A stretch of 64,000 nucleotides of DNA from Methylicorpusculum oleiharenae (lineage in GTDB: Bacteria; Pseudomonadota; Gammaproteobacteria; Methylococcales; Methylomonadaceae): assembly GCF_009828925.2 (NCBI RefSeq), contig NZ_WUTY02000001.1, forward strand, positions 4,432,492-4,496,491, given 5' to 3'. Below, in pieces: positions 39,217 to 49,498 of this stretch (its first letter is position 1; each line of letters starts with the position of its first letter). The translations under genes were made by a program, and so were the position numbers. Below the pieces are notes generated by a model, which worked only from the letters and a program-made list of their open reading frames with translations, was not told the origin of the DNA and did no database searches.

Positions 39217-41958
39217 ATGAAGCTTGTGGCAATAATAACTCCCAAAGAAACTGTTACGCGTACCGAACTAATCGACACCCAGCTCGCGCGAGCCGGTTGG
39301 TCCAAGCAACGTAAAATGTTGTTGGAAGAAGTGTTGTTGCAAATCGCAACGCCGGATCAGTCTTACGGAAAAAACCAGTTCGCCGATTACGTCTTGCTTG
39401 GCTCGGACGACAAACCGCTGGCGGTGGTAGAAGCCAAGCGCTCTTCGCGAGACGAATTAGCCGGAAAACGCCAAGCGGCGGACTATGCCGAAGCGATCAA
39501 AGCCAAAACCGGCATCGATCCATTTATCTTCCTAACCAACGGCAAGGAAATCCAGTTTTGGGATCGTGACCGCTACCCACCTCGGAAAATTACCGGTTTT
39601 TACACTCGTGACGACCTCGAACGCCTGAAACACCAAAAGCAATATGTATTGCCACTGAACGAAGTCACTATTAACGCGGATATTGCCGGTCGTGATTATC
39701 AAAACGAAGCGATTCGCCGAGTTACCGAAGGTGTCGATGCCTCCAAGCGTAAATTTTTGTTGGTGATGGCAACCGGTACCGGTAAAACCCGCACTACGAT
39801 TGCCTTGGTCGATACCCTGCTAAGGGCTAAGCGCGTTCAGAAAGTGCTGTTTCTGGCCGACCGCCGCGAACTGGTTCGCCAAGCCATGTCCGAATTCAAA
39901 ACCCATCTGCCCAATGAAAGCTTAAGCCGCATCGAGGGTGGAGCAACGTCCGGAGCGCGTATTCAATTCGCTACCTATCCCAGCATGATGCAGGTTTATC
40001 ATCGCTTATCGGTTGGTTGTTACGACCTGATCGTCGCCGACGAAAGTCATCGCTCCATTTATCAACGTTACAAAGCCATTTTCGATCATTTCGATGCCAT
40101 CCAGCTCGGTTTGACCGCTACACCGACCGATTATATCGACCATAACACCTTCGAACTGTTCGACTGTGGCGATGGGCTGCCGTCTTACTATTACAGCTAT
40201 GAACAAGCGGTTGCCGATAAAAATCTGGTCAATTATCGGGTATTGGATGCGCAAACCAATTTTCAACTACAAGGCATTCAAGGCGACGCATTACCCGAAC
40301 CGTTGAAACAAATGGCCCGAGATCAAGGTGTTGAACTCGACGAACTCAACTTCGACGGCAGCGACATTGAAAAAGGTGTCATTAACCAAGGCACCAACGA
40401 TGCCATTGTGCGTGAGTTCATGGATAAATCCCGGAAGGACGCGCGCGGACTGCCACATAAAACTATCATCTTCGCGGTCAGCCACGCCCATGCCAAACGC
40501 TTGTACGAAAGCTTCAATCGACTCTATCCGGAGTTGCAACGGCAAGGCATGGCGGAAATAATCGATAGCCACATGGAACGGGCCGATGCCACGCTGGATG
40601 ATTTCAAATACAAAACCATGCCCCGTGTCGCCATCTCGGTGGACATGCTCGACACCGGTGTCGACGTACCAGCCATTCAAAATTTAGTGTTCGCCAAACC
40701 GGTATTCAGCCGCGTGAAGTTCTGGCAGATGATAGGACGCGGTACCCGGCTTTACATCGACAAAGCCACCGGCGAAGTAAAACAAGACTTTCTGATCATC
40801 GACCATTGGAAAAACTTCGCTTATTTCAAACTCAACCCGGACGGCGAACTCGACCATCCCAGCGAACCATTACCAGTGCGGCTATTCCGCTTACGCTTGG
40901 AAAAATGGAATCTGCTCCATGCGCAGCAATTCGATACACAGTCTGTCGTTGAAGAACTACAAGCCATGCTGGCCGCCTTACCCCGGCAAAGTATCAACGT
41001 GCGACCGCATTGGGACGAACTGGACCAACTACTCGCCCAATGGCCGCAACCCGATCACACAACCATCGAGCATCTCAGCAAAACCATTGCGCCGTTGCTG
41101 CGCCTGGTACCGCTTTGCGGACTCGACGAACTGCAATTTCGCGTCTGGTGCGAGCGGTTAACAATGGCTTGGTTGAAAACCGATGCAGCCGAACAACTCA
41201 AGGTAAAACAGCGTATTCAAGAGGCCATTGCCAGTTTGGCGGACAACATTCCGGAAGTCCGCAAAGTGCAGGAACAACGCGTCTGGGTTGCCACGACTGG
41301 CTTTTGGGAACATTTGGATTTGGCCCGTCTGAATAATCTGCAAGCCACATTTGCGCCGCTGATGCGTTACCGAACGGTTGCACCCAAACACACAGTGGAA
41401 ATCAACCTGCCGGATGCTATAAGCCAACGCAGTTGGATCATTTATGGTCCCAGCGGCGAAGGCGCGTTTGCGGAAAGCTACCGCGAACAAGTTGAAGTTT
41501 GGATCAAGCGTCTGGCCGACGAACTGCCGGCATTGGCCAAGTTAAAAAGCGGCGAAAACCTCAGCGACGACGAACTTGATAGTATCGCCGCCACCCTAAA
41601 TCAAGCTGATTTATTTGTCACCGAAGAAACCTTGCGCAAAGCCTTTGAAAATCAAACCGCCGCGCTACCGGAATTCTTACGCCACATTCTCTGCGAAGAT
41701 GCGCGCTTGCCCGACCGCGAGCAGCGCATAAACCAGGCATTCGAAACCTTCATCGCCCAACACGGCTACTTACGCGCCAATCAACTCAATTATTTACGCG
41801 CGGTAAAGGCTGCGCTACTGCGCCACGGCCGCATTACCCGCGCGGCATTGAACGAACCGCCGCTGTCGCGTGTCGGCCGAGTCGAGGCTTTGTTTCCGCC
41901 GCAGGACATTGAAGAACTCATCGCCTTCGCCAACCAATGGATTGACGATGTCGCTTAA
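39217..41958 (+). CDS. hsdR: Type I restriction enzyme R subunit (EcoEI type)
   Basis: 913 residues; ATP-driven DNA translocase and nuclease of a type I system. The N-terminal nuclease fold carries Asp in FADYVLLG and E-x-K in VVEAKRS at ~60-75. SF2 helicase motifs follow: Walker A VMATGTGKTRT near 185, DESH box (ADESHRSIY) near 275, motif III GLTATPT, and motif VI region QMIGRGTRL. The C-terminal ~350 residues correspond to the EcoEI-type R C-terminal domain that docks on the methylase. No clear ribosome site precedes ATG 39217. It leads the island and is separated from hsdM by a MITE-like insertion. Confidence 0.93.
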   Translation: MKLVAIITPKETVTRTELIDTQLARAGWSKQRKMLLEEVLLQIATPDQSYGKNQFADYVLLGSDDKPLAVVEAKRSSRDELAGKRQAADYAEAIKAKTGIDPFIFLTNGKEIQFWDRDRYPPRKITGFYTRDDLERLKHQKQYVLPLNEVTINADIAGRDYQNEAIRRVTEGVDASKRKFLLVMATGTGKTRTTIALVDTLLRAKRVQKVLFLADRRELVRQAMSEFKTHLPNESLSRIEGGATSGARIQFATYPSMMQVYHRLSVGCYDLIVADESHRSIYQRYKAIFDHFDAIQLGLTATPTDYIDHNTFELFDCGDGLPSYYYSYEQAVADKNLVNYRVLDAQTNFQLQGIQGDALPEPLKQMARDQGVELDELNFDGSDIEKGVINQGTNDAIVREFMDKSRKDARGLPHKTIIFAVSHAHAKRLYESFNRLYPELQRQGMAEIIDSHMERADATLDDFKYKTMPRVAISVDMLDTGVDVPAIQNLVFAKPVFSRVKFWQMIGRGTRLYIDKATGEVKQDFLIIDHWKNFAYFKLNPDGELDHPSEPLPVRLFRLRLEKWNLLHAQQFDTQSVVEELQAMLAALPRQSINVRPHWDELDQLLAQWPQPDHTTIEHLSKTIAPLLRLVPLCGLDELQFRVWCERLTMAWLKTDAAEQLKVKQRIQEAIASLADNIPEVRKVQEQRVWVATTGFWEHLDLARLNNLQATFAPLMRYRTVAPKHTVEINLPDAISQRSWIIYGPSGEGAFAESYREQVEVWIKRLADELPALAKLKSGENLSDDELDSIAATLNQADLFVTEETLRKAFENQTAALPEFLRHILCEDARLPDREQRINQAFETFIAQHGYLRANQLNYLRAVKAALLRHGRITRAALNEPPLSRVGRVEALFPPQDIEELIAFANQWIDDVA

Positions 41959-41965
41959 CCCATGC

Positions 41966-42090
41966 CCTTATACATCAATCCGTCATTCCGGCAGGGATTG
42001 CCGGAATCCAGGCTACAGGGAAGTCATCAGTTTGCCGGCCTTGGCGCTGGATATCCGCTTCCCGGTGGATGATGGTATTGATGTATAAGG
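41966..42090. mobile_element. 125-bp MITE-like element between hsdR and hsdM
   Basis: Bounded by perfect 14-bp terminal inverted repeats, CCTTATACATCAAT at 41966-41979 and its complement at 42077-42090. Just inside the left end is a dispersed-repeat palindrome, ATTCCGGCAGGGATTGCCGG (in 41985-42005), a REP/MITE-type motif. It contains no gene. A clear target duplication was not found. It splits the hsdR-hsdM transcript leader. Confidence 0.65.
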
Positions 42091-42121
42091 TATGCGCTTA
42101 ACCTTAAGGAAAAACCCGTAA

Positions 42122-44638
42122 ATGCTAGCCCCGCATATCAAGAAAAAAGTCGATAAACTTTGGGACCGTTTTTGGTCCGCCGGCCTGACCAACCCATTGG
42201 TCGCCGTCGAGCAAATTACCTATTTGCTGTTTCTGAAAAGACTTGAAGACATCGATAACATTCGTGTTAGTCGAAATTTACCGTCTATCTATGATCTAAC
42301 GGACGAAGAAAAATCAAAAATAGCAGAGGCAAATGAAGAAGATCGAGTCAAATTGCGTAAGCAGTTTGATGCCTCAACCTGCCGTTGGAGTTATATCCGC
42401 CAGTTGGAAAAAACCAATCCGCGTCATCTGTCCGAAGTGGTCTTTCCGTGGTTGAGAACCATCGATAGCCGTTTGTCCGCGCAAGAAACTGACGCCGAAC
42501 TAGGCGGTTTGGACAAACGCATGGCCGATGCCTATTTCCAGCTCGACCCCAATAAAGGCCAAGTGCTGGGCGATGCCATCGATTTGATCGACCAACTCTT
42601 CGCTCGCGCCGGAGAGGGTTCTGCTGCCCAGGACATCATGGGCGACACCTTCGAGTACCTGCTCAGCGAAATGGCCACCGCCGGCAAAAACGGCCAGTTT
42701 CGTACCCCACGGCATTTGATCCGCTTCATGGTGGAACTGCTCGACCCCAAGCCCGGCGACAAAATCATCGATCCGGCAGCGGGTACCGGCGGGTTTTTGT
42801 TCAGTGCCCAGCAATACCTGATGCGAAAATTCACACTACCCGACACCATCCGCCTGGAGTGGGACGGCACGCCGCACCGTCTGGATGGTGCAGGCACGAC
42901 CACGCGGGAATACGCCGAAATCCATAACGGCGCCAATTTCGTCGGTCTGGATAACGACCGCACCATGACCCGCATCGGCTGGATGAACTTGATCCTACAC
43001 GACATCGCCGACCCGCAACTGGTGCAAGGCGACTCGTTGAGCAAGCGCGAAAGTAAAGCCAAACTGGCCGAATTACTCACGCCGGAAAGCTACCGCTTCG
43101 TACTCGCCAATCCGCCATTTACCGGTACCGTCGATACTGCCGATTTGGAAGAAGATAGCGTGTTATTTCCGCGCATCGGTGGTGGTGGCAAGAAAAATAA
43201 AGATACCGTCACCAACAAAAGCGAATTGTTGTTTTTGTGGTTGATGCTCGATTTGCTTGATATAAGCGGTCGTTGCGCGGTAATCATTCCCGAAGGCGTC
43301 TTGTTCGGCAACACCGACGCCCACAAACGCTTGCGCCGTGAACTGCTGACCGAGCATGTCGTCGAAGCGTTGCTCTCGCTACCCGGCGGCGTGTTCCAGC
43401 CCTACACCGGCGTTAAAACCTCGATCCTGATCTTCCGCAAGGAAACCCGGCGCGACGACAAGCAAAGCTTTACCTGCCAAGCGCCACGTACTGAATACGT
43501 TTGGTTTTATGAAGTCAACGATCATTGCTATTCCAACGATGCAAAACAGACTGAAAGAAAGGAGCAGTCTAATGATTTGTGGGACGCCTTAGTCAAATTC
43601 AAGGTCTGGTTGAACGAAGGCCGCCCCGGTTCTGAACGCTTGGAAAAAACCTATTGGCAACCGACTTTCCAAAAACAACGCTGGCGGCAAGCGCTGTTGC
43701 GCGATAGCGCCGATCAGCTAACAGCGGCCGGTTATGCCTTTGCCAATCAATCCGATACCGGCATGTGGGACGGTCAGGTTTGGGGCATACACGAACTGTT
43801 TCCGGAATTACCCAGCGATCCCAAAGCGGCCGAAGAACAAATCAAGGCCAAGGTTCAACCTGCTTTATTGGCATTAGCCAAACGCTATCTGGCGCCCGCA
43901 ACCCGCGAGATTTGGGCAAAATGGCATCCGGCGCAAATTCCGGCACCGCAACAAGCTCTGGACGATTGGCAAAAAGCCATCAAAAATTTGCCGCAGGAAT
44001 TCAGGCGCGCCGCCAGCGATGCCCAGCGTTTTTTCGAGAGCGAAGATTCCCCGGCCTTACCGTTTTGGAAAGATTGGACCAAAGAGGCGCTGAATACTGC
44101 ACTGGCAGAGCATGAAATCATAGTCACTCAGGCTAATCGCAACAGCTTTGGCGAATATCAACCAGTCAACGATTTGGTGCGGGAAATGGAAGCCTTGGCG
44201 CGCGAAGTGGCCAAACTGGACGGTTTCGACGTGGTACTGCGCAGTCTTGCCATCGATCAGCAAACGACTATCGACACCGCCAAGCACTGGGTGATTCCAG
44301 TGCGGCAATGGCTACCAAACGACGATTGGCAATCGGTGGACGGCAAGCTACAAGGCTCGCATGATGCCGGCGGCTTGGTCAGGCCGGAATATGTTCAAGC
44401 CATGATGGCCGCAGGGCTATTCGACGACAAAGGCAATTTGAAAGACGACTTGCTTGACCCGGATTGCATTGAGGCCCGCGACTGGAACCTATCGGCCGGA
44501 CAATACAAACCCTTCGATTTCAGCCAACTCAAGAGCGACAAGAGTGTCGTCGAGTTGATTAGTGAGCTTCGGGAGACCGAGCAGAATATTTTGGGTGGTT
44601 TGGACAAATTGCTGGCGATGGTTGAGGGACGGGAATGA
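42122..44638 (+). CDS. hsdM: Type I restriction-modification DNA methyltransferase, long form
   Basis: 838 residues, well above the ~500 of EcoKI HsdM. N-terminal HsdM_N helices (~1-160) are followed by an N6-adenine methylase core with SAM motif DPAAGTGGFL near 217 and catalytic NPPF (LANPPFTGTVD) near 330. The extra ~300 C-terminal residues (from ~520) include helical, charged segments and are typical of long EcoEI-group M subunits; their role is not obvious from sequence. AAGGAA precedes the ATG. The hsdS start overlaps the stop (ATGA). Confidence 0.93.
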   Translation: MLAPHIKKKVDKLWDRFWSAGLTNPLVAVEQITYLLFLKRLEDIDNIRVSRNLPSIYDLTDEEKSKIAEANEEDRVKLRKQFDASTCRWSYIRQLEKTNPRHLSEVVFPWLRTIDSRLSAQETDAELGGLDKRMADAYFQLDPNKGQVLGDAIDLIDQLFARAGEGSAAQDIMGDTFEYLLSEMATAGKNGQFRTPRHLIRFMVELLDPKPGDKIIDPAAGTGGFLFSAQQYLMRKFTLPDTIRLEWDGTPHRLDGAGTTTREYAEIHNGANFVGLDNDRTMTRIGWMNLILHDIADPQLVQGDSLSKRESKAKLAELLTPESYRFVLANPPFTGTVDTADLEEDSVLFPRIGGGGKKNKDTVTNKSELLFLWLMLDLLDISGRCAVIIPEGVLFGNTDAHKRLRRELLTEHVVEALLSLPGGVFQPYTGVKTSILIFRKETRRDDKQSFTCQAPRTEYVWFYEVNDHCYSNDAKQTERKEQSNDLWDALVKFKVWLNEGRPGSERLEKTYWQPTFQKQRWRQALLRDSADQLTAAGYAFANQSDTGMWDGQVWGIHELFPELPSDPKAAEEQIKAKVQPALLALAKRYLAPATREIWAKWHPAQIPAPQQALDDWQKAIKNLPQEFRRAASDAQRFFESEDSPALPFWKDWTKEALNTALAEHEIIVTQANRNSFGEYQPVNDLVREMEALAREVAKLDGFDVVLRSLAIDQQTTIDTAKHWVIPVRQWLPNDDWQSVDGKLQGSHDAGGLVRPEYVQAMMAAGLFDDKGNLKDDLLDPDCIEARDWNLSAGQYKPFDFSQLKSDKSVVELISELRETEQNILGGLDKLLAMVEGRE

Positions 44639-46377
44639 AATTGCCGAACTCATGGGTTGAGGCCCGTTTGCGTGACGTCTGCCAGATTAATCCTAAATTC
44701 GAAATAGAAGAACGCCCGGAGGAAGATATTCAGGTAACTTTTGTGCCTATGTCCGCTGTGGATGAAAACGTGGGTGTAATTGCAAAGCCGGAGATTCGTA
44801 ATTACAGTGAAGTTGCCAAGGGTTACACCAATTTCAAGGAAGGAGATGTTCTCTTTGCCAAAGTCACGCCTTGTATGGAAAATGGCAAAGCGGCCATTGT
44901 TGGTCCATTGCTTAATGGGCTTGGCTTTGGTTCAACCGAATTTCATGTATTGCGCCCGACTGATGAGGTATTACCTGAGTATCTGTTTCATTTCATTCGA
45001 CAGCCAGCATTTCGCACCCGAGCAGCGTCGGCATTTGTTGGTACAGGTGGTTTACAACGGGTACCACTTGATTTCTTGTCACGTGTAAAGCTTCCACTTC
45101 CCACTCTCCCCGAACAACAGCGCATGGTTGATGTATTGCGGCTTCTTGACGACATGATTACTGCACGCAACACCCAAATATCAAGGCTGCATAGCTTAAT
45201 ATTCCTTTTGTTCGCCGAGTATTTTCAAGCTCCAGAAGTGAGCCGAGGTAATGAAAAAAACGGATTGTTGGCAGATTTAGCATGGATCAATCCGCCTCTA
45301 GATAGTCCAATAGATTTGCAGCAAGAAGTGTCTTTTCTTCCGATGGCGGCGATCGACGAGGTTTCTGGCAGGATAGCCAAATATGAAACTAAGTTTTTCC
45401 AGGAAGTAAAGGCCGGTTATACACGGTTCGTTGAAAATGATGTTCTCTTTGCCAAAATCAGCCCTTGCATGGAAAACGGGAAGATTGCCATTGCCCAAGG
45501 ATTGAAAAACGGCATCGGCGTAGGGTCAACGGAATTCCATGTATTTCGTCCGAAGCCAAATGCAACCGCTGAGTTCCTATGGGCGCTAACAAGAAGAACT
45601 GTATTTCGAAAAATGGCTGCGAGAGCATTTATAGGTACCAGCGGCCATCAACGTGTACCCGAAAGCTTTTTGAAGACATACAAACTTCGAATTCCAACTT
45701 TCGAAAAACAATTAGCATTTTCAGAAAATGTTCGAAATATTTTTCAAGAGTTAGAACGCCAAGAAAATCAGCAATTCCTGCTGAAAAAATCAAGCCAGGC
45801 ACTTGTTATTTCTGCATTTAACGGGGAGCTTACTGAAGCATGGAGAGCTGCCCATATTAAAGAAATAACAACGTCTACCATCGAACGTGATGAAAGCTTA
45901 CGCGAACGAGGGTCAAAGTTCGCGCAATCTTATGCTGAGTCCAAGTCAACTCCAACGCTGCAGAAAGATTTGGATCGTCCAGCTCGCCATTGGCTCCTCA
46001 ACGAAATCAGTGAATTTCAAGGTGCAGTCTGGACTATGCTGTGTCACGAATGGCCACAAAAACTGGTCGTCGTCGATGATCCCGAAGCGTTTAACGACTT
46101 TTGCACCAACGAGCAAACCACTTGGCCGATCGAACACTTTAACGCCTCGCCCAATCGCGTTCGCCGAACCCTAGAACAACTGGCAGCCTTGGGTTTGATC
46201 GCCAAAGTCAGCGTACCGCGCCAGAATGCCGCTACTCAGCAAACCGAATATTTGACAGCGTTCCGTCCGCTACGCGAAGCCGAAAACAGCCGCTTACGCG
46301 ATGCAGCAATGCTAAATAACGAATTGAATCCAAGCGAAAAAAGCGGCGATAAATCGAATATAAGAGGTAGTTGGTAA
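44635..46377 (+). CDS. hsdS: Type I specificity subunit with two similar target-recognition domains
   Basis: 580 residues; sets the DNA site for the HsdM/HsdR complex. Target-recognition domain 1 covers ~10-185 and domain 2 ~205-385, each ending in the central helical spacer (PTLPEQQRMVDVLRLLDDM; PTFEKQLAFSENVRNIF). The two domains are unusually alike (LFAKVTPCMENGKAAI versus LFAKISPCMENGKIAI; GSTEFHVLRP versus GSTEFHVFRP). A C-terminal extension (~455-560) looks like a winged helix (SPNRVRRTLEQLAALGLIAK). The stop abuts the next ATG. Confidence 0.92.
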   Translation: MKLPNSWVEARLRDVCQINPKFEIEERPEEDIQVTFVPMSAVDENVGVIAKPEIRNYSEVAKGYTNFKEGDVLFAKVTPCMENGKAAIVGPLLNGLGFGSTEFHVLRPTDEVLPEYLFHFIRQPAFRTRAASAFVGTGGLQRVPLDFLSRVKLPLPTLPEQQRMVDVLRLLDDMITARNTQISRLHSLIFLLFAEYFQAPEVSRGNEKNGLLADLAWINPPLDSPIDLQQEVSFLPMAAIDEVSGRIAKYETKFFQEVKAGYTRFVENDVLFAKISPCMENGKIAIAQGLKNGIGVGSTEFHVFRPKPNATAEFLWALTRRTVFRKMAARAFIGTSGHQRVPESFLKTYKLRIPTFEKQLAFSENVRNIFQELERQENQQFLLKKSSQALVISAFNGELTEAWRAAHIKEITTSTIERDESLRERGSKFAQSYAESKSTPTLQKDLDRPARHWLLNEISEFQGAVWTMLCHEWPQKLVVVDDPEAFNDFCTNEQTTWPIEHFNASPNRVRRTLEQLAALGLIAKVSVPRQNAATQQTEYLTAFRPLREAENSRLRDAAMLNNELNPSEKSGDKSNIRGSW

Positions 46378-48402
46378 ATGAAGTTGCGCTACCTGCATCT
46401 CAAAGACTATCCGCCGATCAAAGACATCAAGGTGGTATTCGCCAGTGGCTCGCCACTGCAACGTGATTGCTCGATTCGCTTTGTGGTCGGCGTCAACGGC
46501 AGTGGCAAATCCAATTTGCTGCGCGCCATTGCTGAAGTATTTTTGGCGTTATCCGAACAGCGCGTGCCGCCGTTTCCGGTTAGTTTGGTCTACGAATTGG
46601 GCCAGAAAGGTTCAGCCAACCACCGGACGTTGTTACTGCATTGTCCGGGTAAACGGACGGAATCGAGTTTATGGATGCATGAATTTCATAGCCCTCAAGA
46701 TCAAAGTTCAATTGCAGAGTTTGACTTGATGATTGGGTCTTTAGACCTAAATAGTAATCCTGTTCCTCCTGGATTCGTGCCATTGATCGCTCCAGGCGAA
46801 TGGCCCAGCCGCGCAACCACGCCGCCATTAATGGCTCTACCAAACGCAGTACTGGCCTATACCACAGGTGCTATTCAGCCTTGGCAGACCTTATGGAATC
46901 GTAGCGCCGATAGCAAAAACGGCGAAGAATCTTTCTCGACCGGCGAAGAGACATTAGAAGTCGAACGTCCGGTGGGCTGGAATATGGCTCAGGAACTAGC
47001 AAGCCAAAACCAACAGAGCGGCCAATCGGAAACCAGTAATGTTGAAGATTGGTTTCCCGAAAGTTCTTCTTCAACTATGGGTTTTCGTCGCCCGATCTTG
47101 CTGAATCCCGCATTGTTGAAATGCGCTTTATTGGCGATAGCGCTGCCGCAAGCCTACCTGGATACACACGACAGATTAGCTGAATTGGAAATCAAATTAG
47201 CCAAAGCGTTTAGAAAAGAGAGGCAATTGTCGCCGTTACAAGAAATGTTGCAACGCGGAGGTTGGCATTATCTGGTTTCGGTAGCTTTCCGTTGCCGCTT
47301 GCAAACTGAAGCGTGGCGCCGCAATCGTTTATTGGGCATTGCCCACGATTGGTTGATTTGTGCAGGAGAAGTGATTGCGGAACCGCACCCAACCGAAGCC
47401 AGAAGAACGCTGTATTTCGATCTGAAAGGCAATTTCAGCAGTTATAGCGAAACCTTATCTGCCAATGACAATTTGCAAATCAGCGGCACCCAAGGCGAAG
47501 CGCTTTGGGCATTATTGGGTGGCCACGAAGCCACAGCTTTTGAGTTGTTTACCAAATTAGTGGATTTGCATCAGGCTGGCTTGTTCGACGATGTCGAATT
47601 GCGTTTGCGCCGTTACCCAAAGCCTGACGAATCAGCTGATAGTGACACCGTTGAAAACGATGTCGGTGTATTGCGCTACGAAGAACTTTCCGACGGCGAG
47701 CAAATGGTGTTGGGCCGTATGGCCTTGTTTCATTTGCTGGAAGGGCAACAAGATTCTCTATTGTTGCTAGACGAACCGGAAACGCATTTTAACGACCTCT
47801 GGAAACGCGATGTGGTCTCTGTGGTGGATGGCGCGTTAGGCAAAACCTCGTGCGAGGTTGTAATAGCCACCCATGCCGCCTTGGTGTTGACCGATGCCTT
47901 GAAAGACGAATTGGTGGTCTTGGAGCGAACGATTGACGAGAATTCGAATACTTCATCGCATTCTGTTCTCCGTGTATTGGACAGTGATATCCATACTTTC
48001 GGCGCGACGGGGGATCATCCACTTCGGGATATTTTTGGTGCATCCGATACCGTGGGTCGTCGGGCGAGCCGCATTCTCGAGGTGTTGATAGCGGCGGCTA
48101 GCGTTGCTGATCAAATGGATAGCTGTTGGGCACGTGAAAAACCTGTTCTAAACGGCAAAATTGTCGAACAAGTTTGTAAGATTGTCGCCGAAACCGAACC
48201 CAGTATGAGTAAAGCCAGTATCAGGGAGGCACTTGAGAGTATCGAGCATTTTGCTGTGCATTTCGGGGCCGAGCGACCGCTGACTATGAAGGTAGTTTTG
48301 GAAGCCTTCATCCGGCAAACCGGCCCCGGCTATTTTCAGGTGGAATTGAAGCGCGCATGGCGGCGCTTATTGAACGAGGTAGGCAATGTTACACAAGCGT
48401 GA
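46378..48402 (+). CDS. Septu-like AAA/ABC-type ATPase of the restriction island
   Basis: 674 residues, PtuA-like by organisation. ATP-binding features: Walker A VGVNGSGKSNLLRAIAE near residue 37, signature LSDGEQMVLGRMALF near 437, Walker B LLLLDEPETHFND near 461 and H-loop IATHAALVL near 497. The arrangement with a long insert between Walker A and the signature is that of SMC/RecF-like ATPases (AAA_21 type) found in defence systems. The start immediately follows the hsdS stop, and its 3' end overlaps the HNH gene by 17 bases. With that gene it resembles the PtuA-PtuB pair of Septu; it could instead belong to the related ATPases known as restriction-system accessories. Confidence 0.72.
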   Translation: MKLRYLHLKDYPPIKDIKVVFASGSPLQRDCSIRFVVGVNGSGKSNLLRAIAEVFLALSEQRVPPFPVSLVYELGQKGSANHRTLLLHCPGKRTESSLWMHEFHSPQDQSSIAEFDLMIGSLDLNSNPVPPGFVPLIAPGEWPSRATTPPLMALPNAVLAYTTGAIQPWQTLWNRSADSKNGEESFSTGEETLEVERPVGWNMAQELASQNQQSGQSETSNVEDWFPESSSSTMGFRRPILLNPALLKCALLAIALPQAYLDTHDRLAELEIKLAKAFRKERQLSPLQEMLQRGGWHYLVSVAFRCRLQTEAWRRNRLLGIAHDWLICAGEVIAEPHPTEARRTLYFDLKGNFSSYSETLSANDNLQISGTQGEALWALLGGHEATAFELFTKLVDLHQAGLFDDVELRLRRYPKPDESADSDTVENDVGVLRYEELSDGEQMVLGRMALFHLLEGQQDSLLLLDEPETHFNDLWKRDVVSVVDGALGKTSCEVVIATHAALVLTDALKDELVVLERTIDENSNTSSHSVLRVLDSDIHTFGATGDHPLRDIFGASDTVGRRASRILEVLIAAASVADQMDSCWAREKPVLNGKIVEQVCKIVAETEPSMSKASIREALESIEHFAVHFGAERPLTMKVVLEAFIRQTGPGYFQVELKRAWRRLLNEVGNVTQA

Positions 48403-49498
48403 GTTGCCGGCTTCTGTGTTCGAGGACTTGAACAAGGTTTATCAAGTCAAGCTGAAATTGCTTTATTGGCTGCTGCGTGCGCCTCCGGCTGGCCAGGTGA
48501 CCAAGGAAGACATAGAAACCTTATACGGTAATAAATCAAAGCTGCTGGGTTGGTTTGGTATTCGTCGTTTGGGTAAACCTGATAAGCGCACTCAATTTGG
48601 CCAAGCGTTAGACGCGTTGGCAAACAAAGCGCGATTAGTGCCAGTCGAAGCGGAACAGGTCGCTGCCGCCATCGAACATGATGCGGGTTTTCATCAAAAT
48701 TGGCACGAACCGGGATTTGAGCTGAAATTTCCAGGTGGCTTTACAGGTTGGCTGGAGCCGGTTAAGGCCGTTGCCGAACCATTTTATGATTGGCTGGCTT
48801 CGGAAAAAGGCTTTGCCAAAGATGTTTTTGGGTTAACGGGCGATGACATGACTCGTTCCAAAATCATGCAGGCATACCGTCCTCAAAGTCTTGGAATTTG
48901 TGGTTACTGCGACGGTCCTCTAGGAGAAATCGGTACCAAAGCCGACGCCAATGATTGCGAGCACTTTTTCCCAAAGTCCAAATGGCCGCATTTAGCCATT
49001 CATCCCGCCAATTTGTTTGCTTCCTGCAAGGGTTGTAACGAAACCTGGAAGCTGGATAAAACCCCAATGGGGAATGCCGACGAAGCTGCAATTCGGGGAA
49101 CGTATCATCCTTCTTTAATCACTGGCGCTTCGCTAATTTCTGTGGCGGCCAAACAGTCGCTAAAACATCCCATGCGGGTTTCTATCGAAATTCGTGATAC
49201 AGCGGTTCCGGAACGCGCTCAAACATTAGTTAACACCCTTGATCTCGAAGCGCGTTGGTCAAACGATGTGAATGAGAAAATGGATGGCAGAGGCGTATCG
49301 GTATTCGTCTCCAAAGCATTTCAGGATAGATTTCGGGGACAAACACCCGATGAAGCCGAGATTGGTGAATTGCTCGAAGATTCGATTATCTGGGCCAGGA
49401 CAAATGTAGGCATAGAAGAACGCTCGATTCGTCAGGCCGCCGCCTTGCAATACCAGAAGGATTGCCATTTGGCGCAAATCATTCAGGAGTTGCTATGA
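48386..49498 (+). CDS. HNH-family nuclease, PtuB-like
   Basis: 370 residues. The N-terminal ~160 residues are helical and unassigned. The HNH core reads CGYCDG near 171, DCEHFFPKS near 191 with the catalytic-type His, HPANLFASC, and CKGCNETWK near 213; the two CxxC pairs would hold a structural zinc. The remaining ~130 residues are unassigned. It overlaps the upstream ATPase gene by 17 bases and the downstream DUF1016 gene by an ATGA, so the three are translationally coupled. A nuclease effector gated by the ATPase is the natural inference. Confidence 0.75.
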   Translation: MLHKRELPASVFEDLNKVYQVKLKLLYWLLRAPPAGQVTKEDIETLYGNKSKLLGWFGIRRLGKPDKRTQFGQALDALANKARLVPVEAEQVAAAIEHDAGFHQNWHEPGFELKFPGGFTGWLEPVKAVAEPFYDWLASEKGFAKDVFGLTGDDMTRSKIMQAYRPQSLGICGYCDGPLGEIGTKADANDCEHFFPKSKWPHLAIHPANLFASCKGCNETWKLDKTPMGNADEAAIRGTYHPSLITGASLISVAAKQSLKHPMRVSIEIRDTAVPERAQTLVNTLDLEARWSNDVNEKMDGRGVSVFVSKAFQDRFRGQTPDEAEIGELLEDSIIWARTNVGIEERSIRQAAALQYQKDCHLAQIIQELL

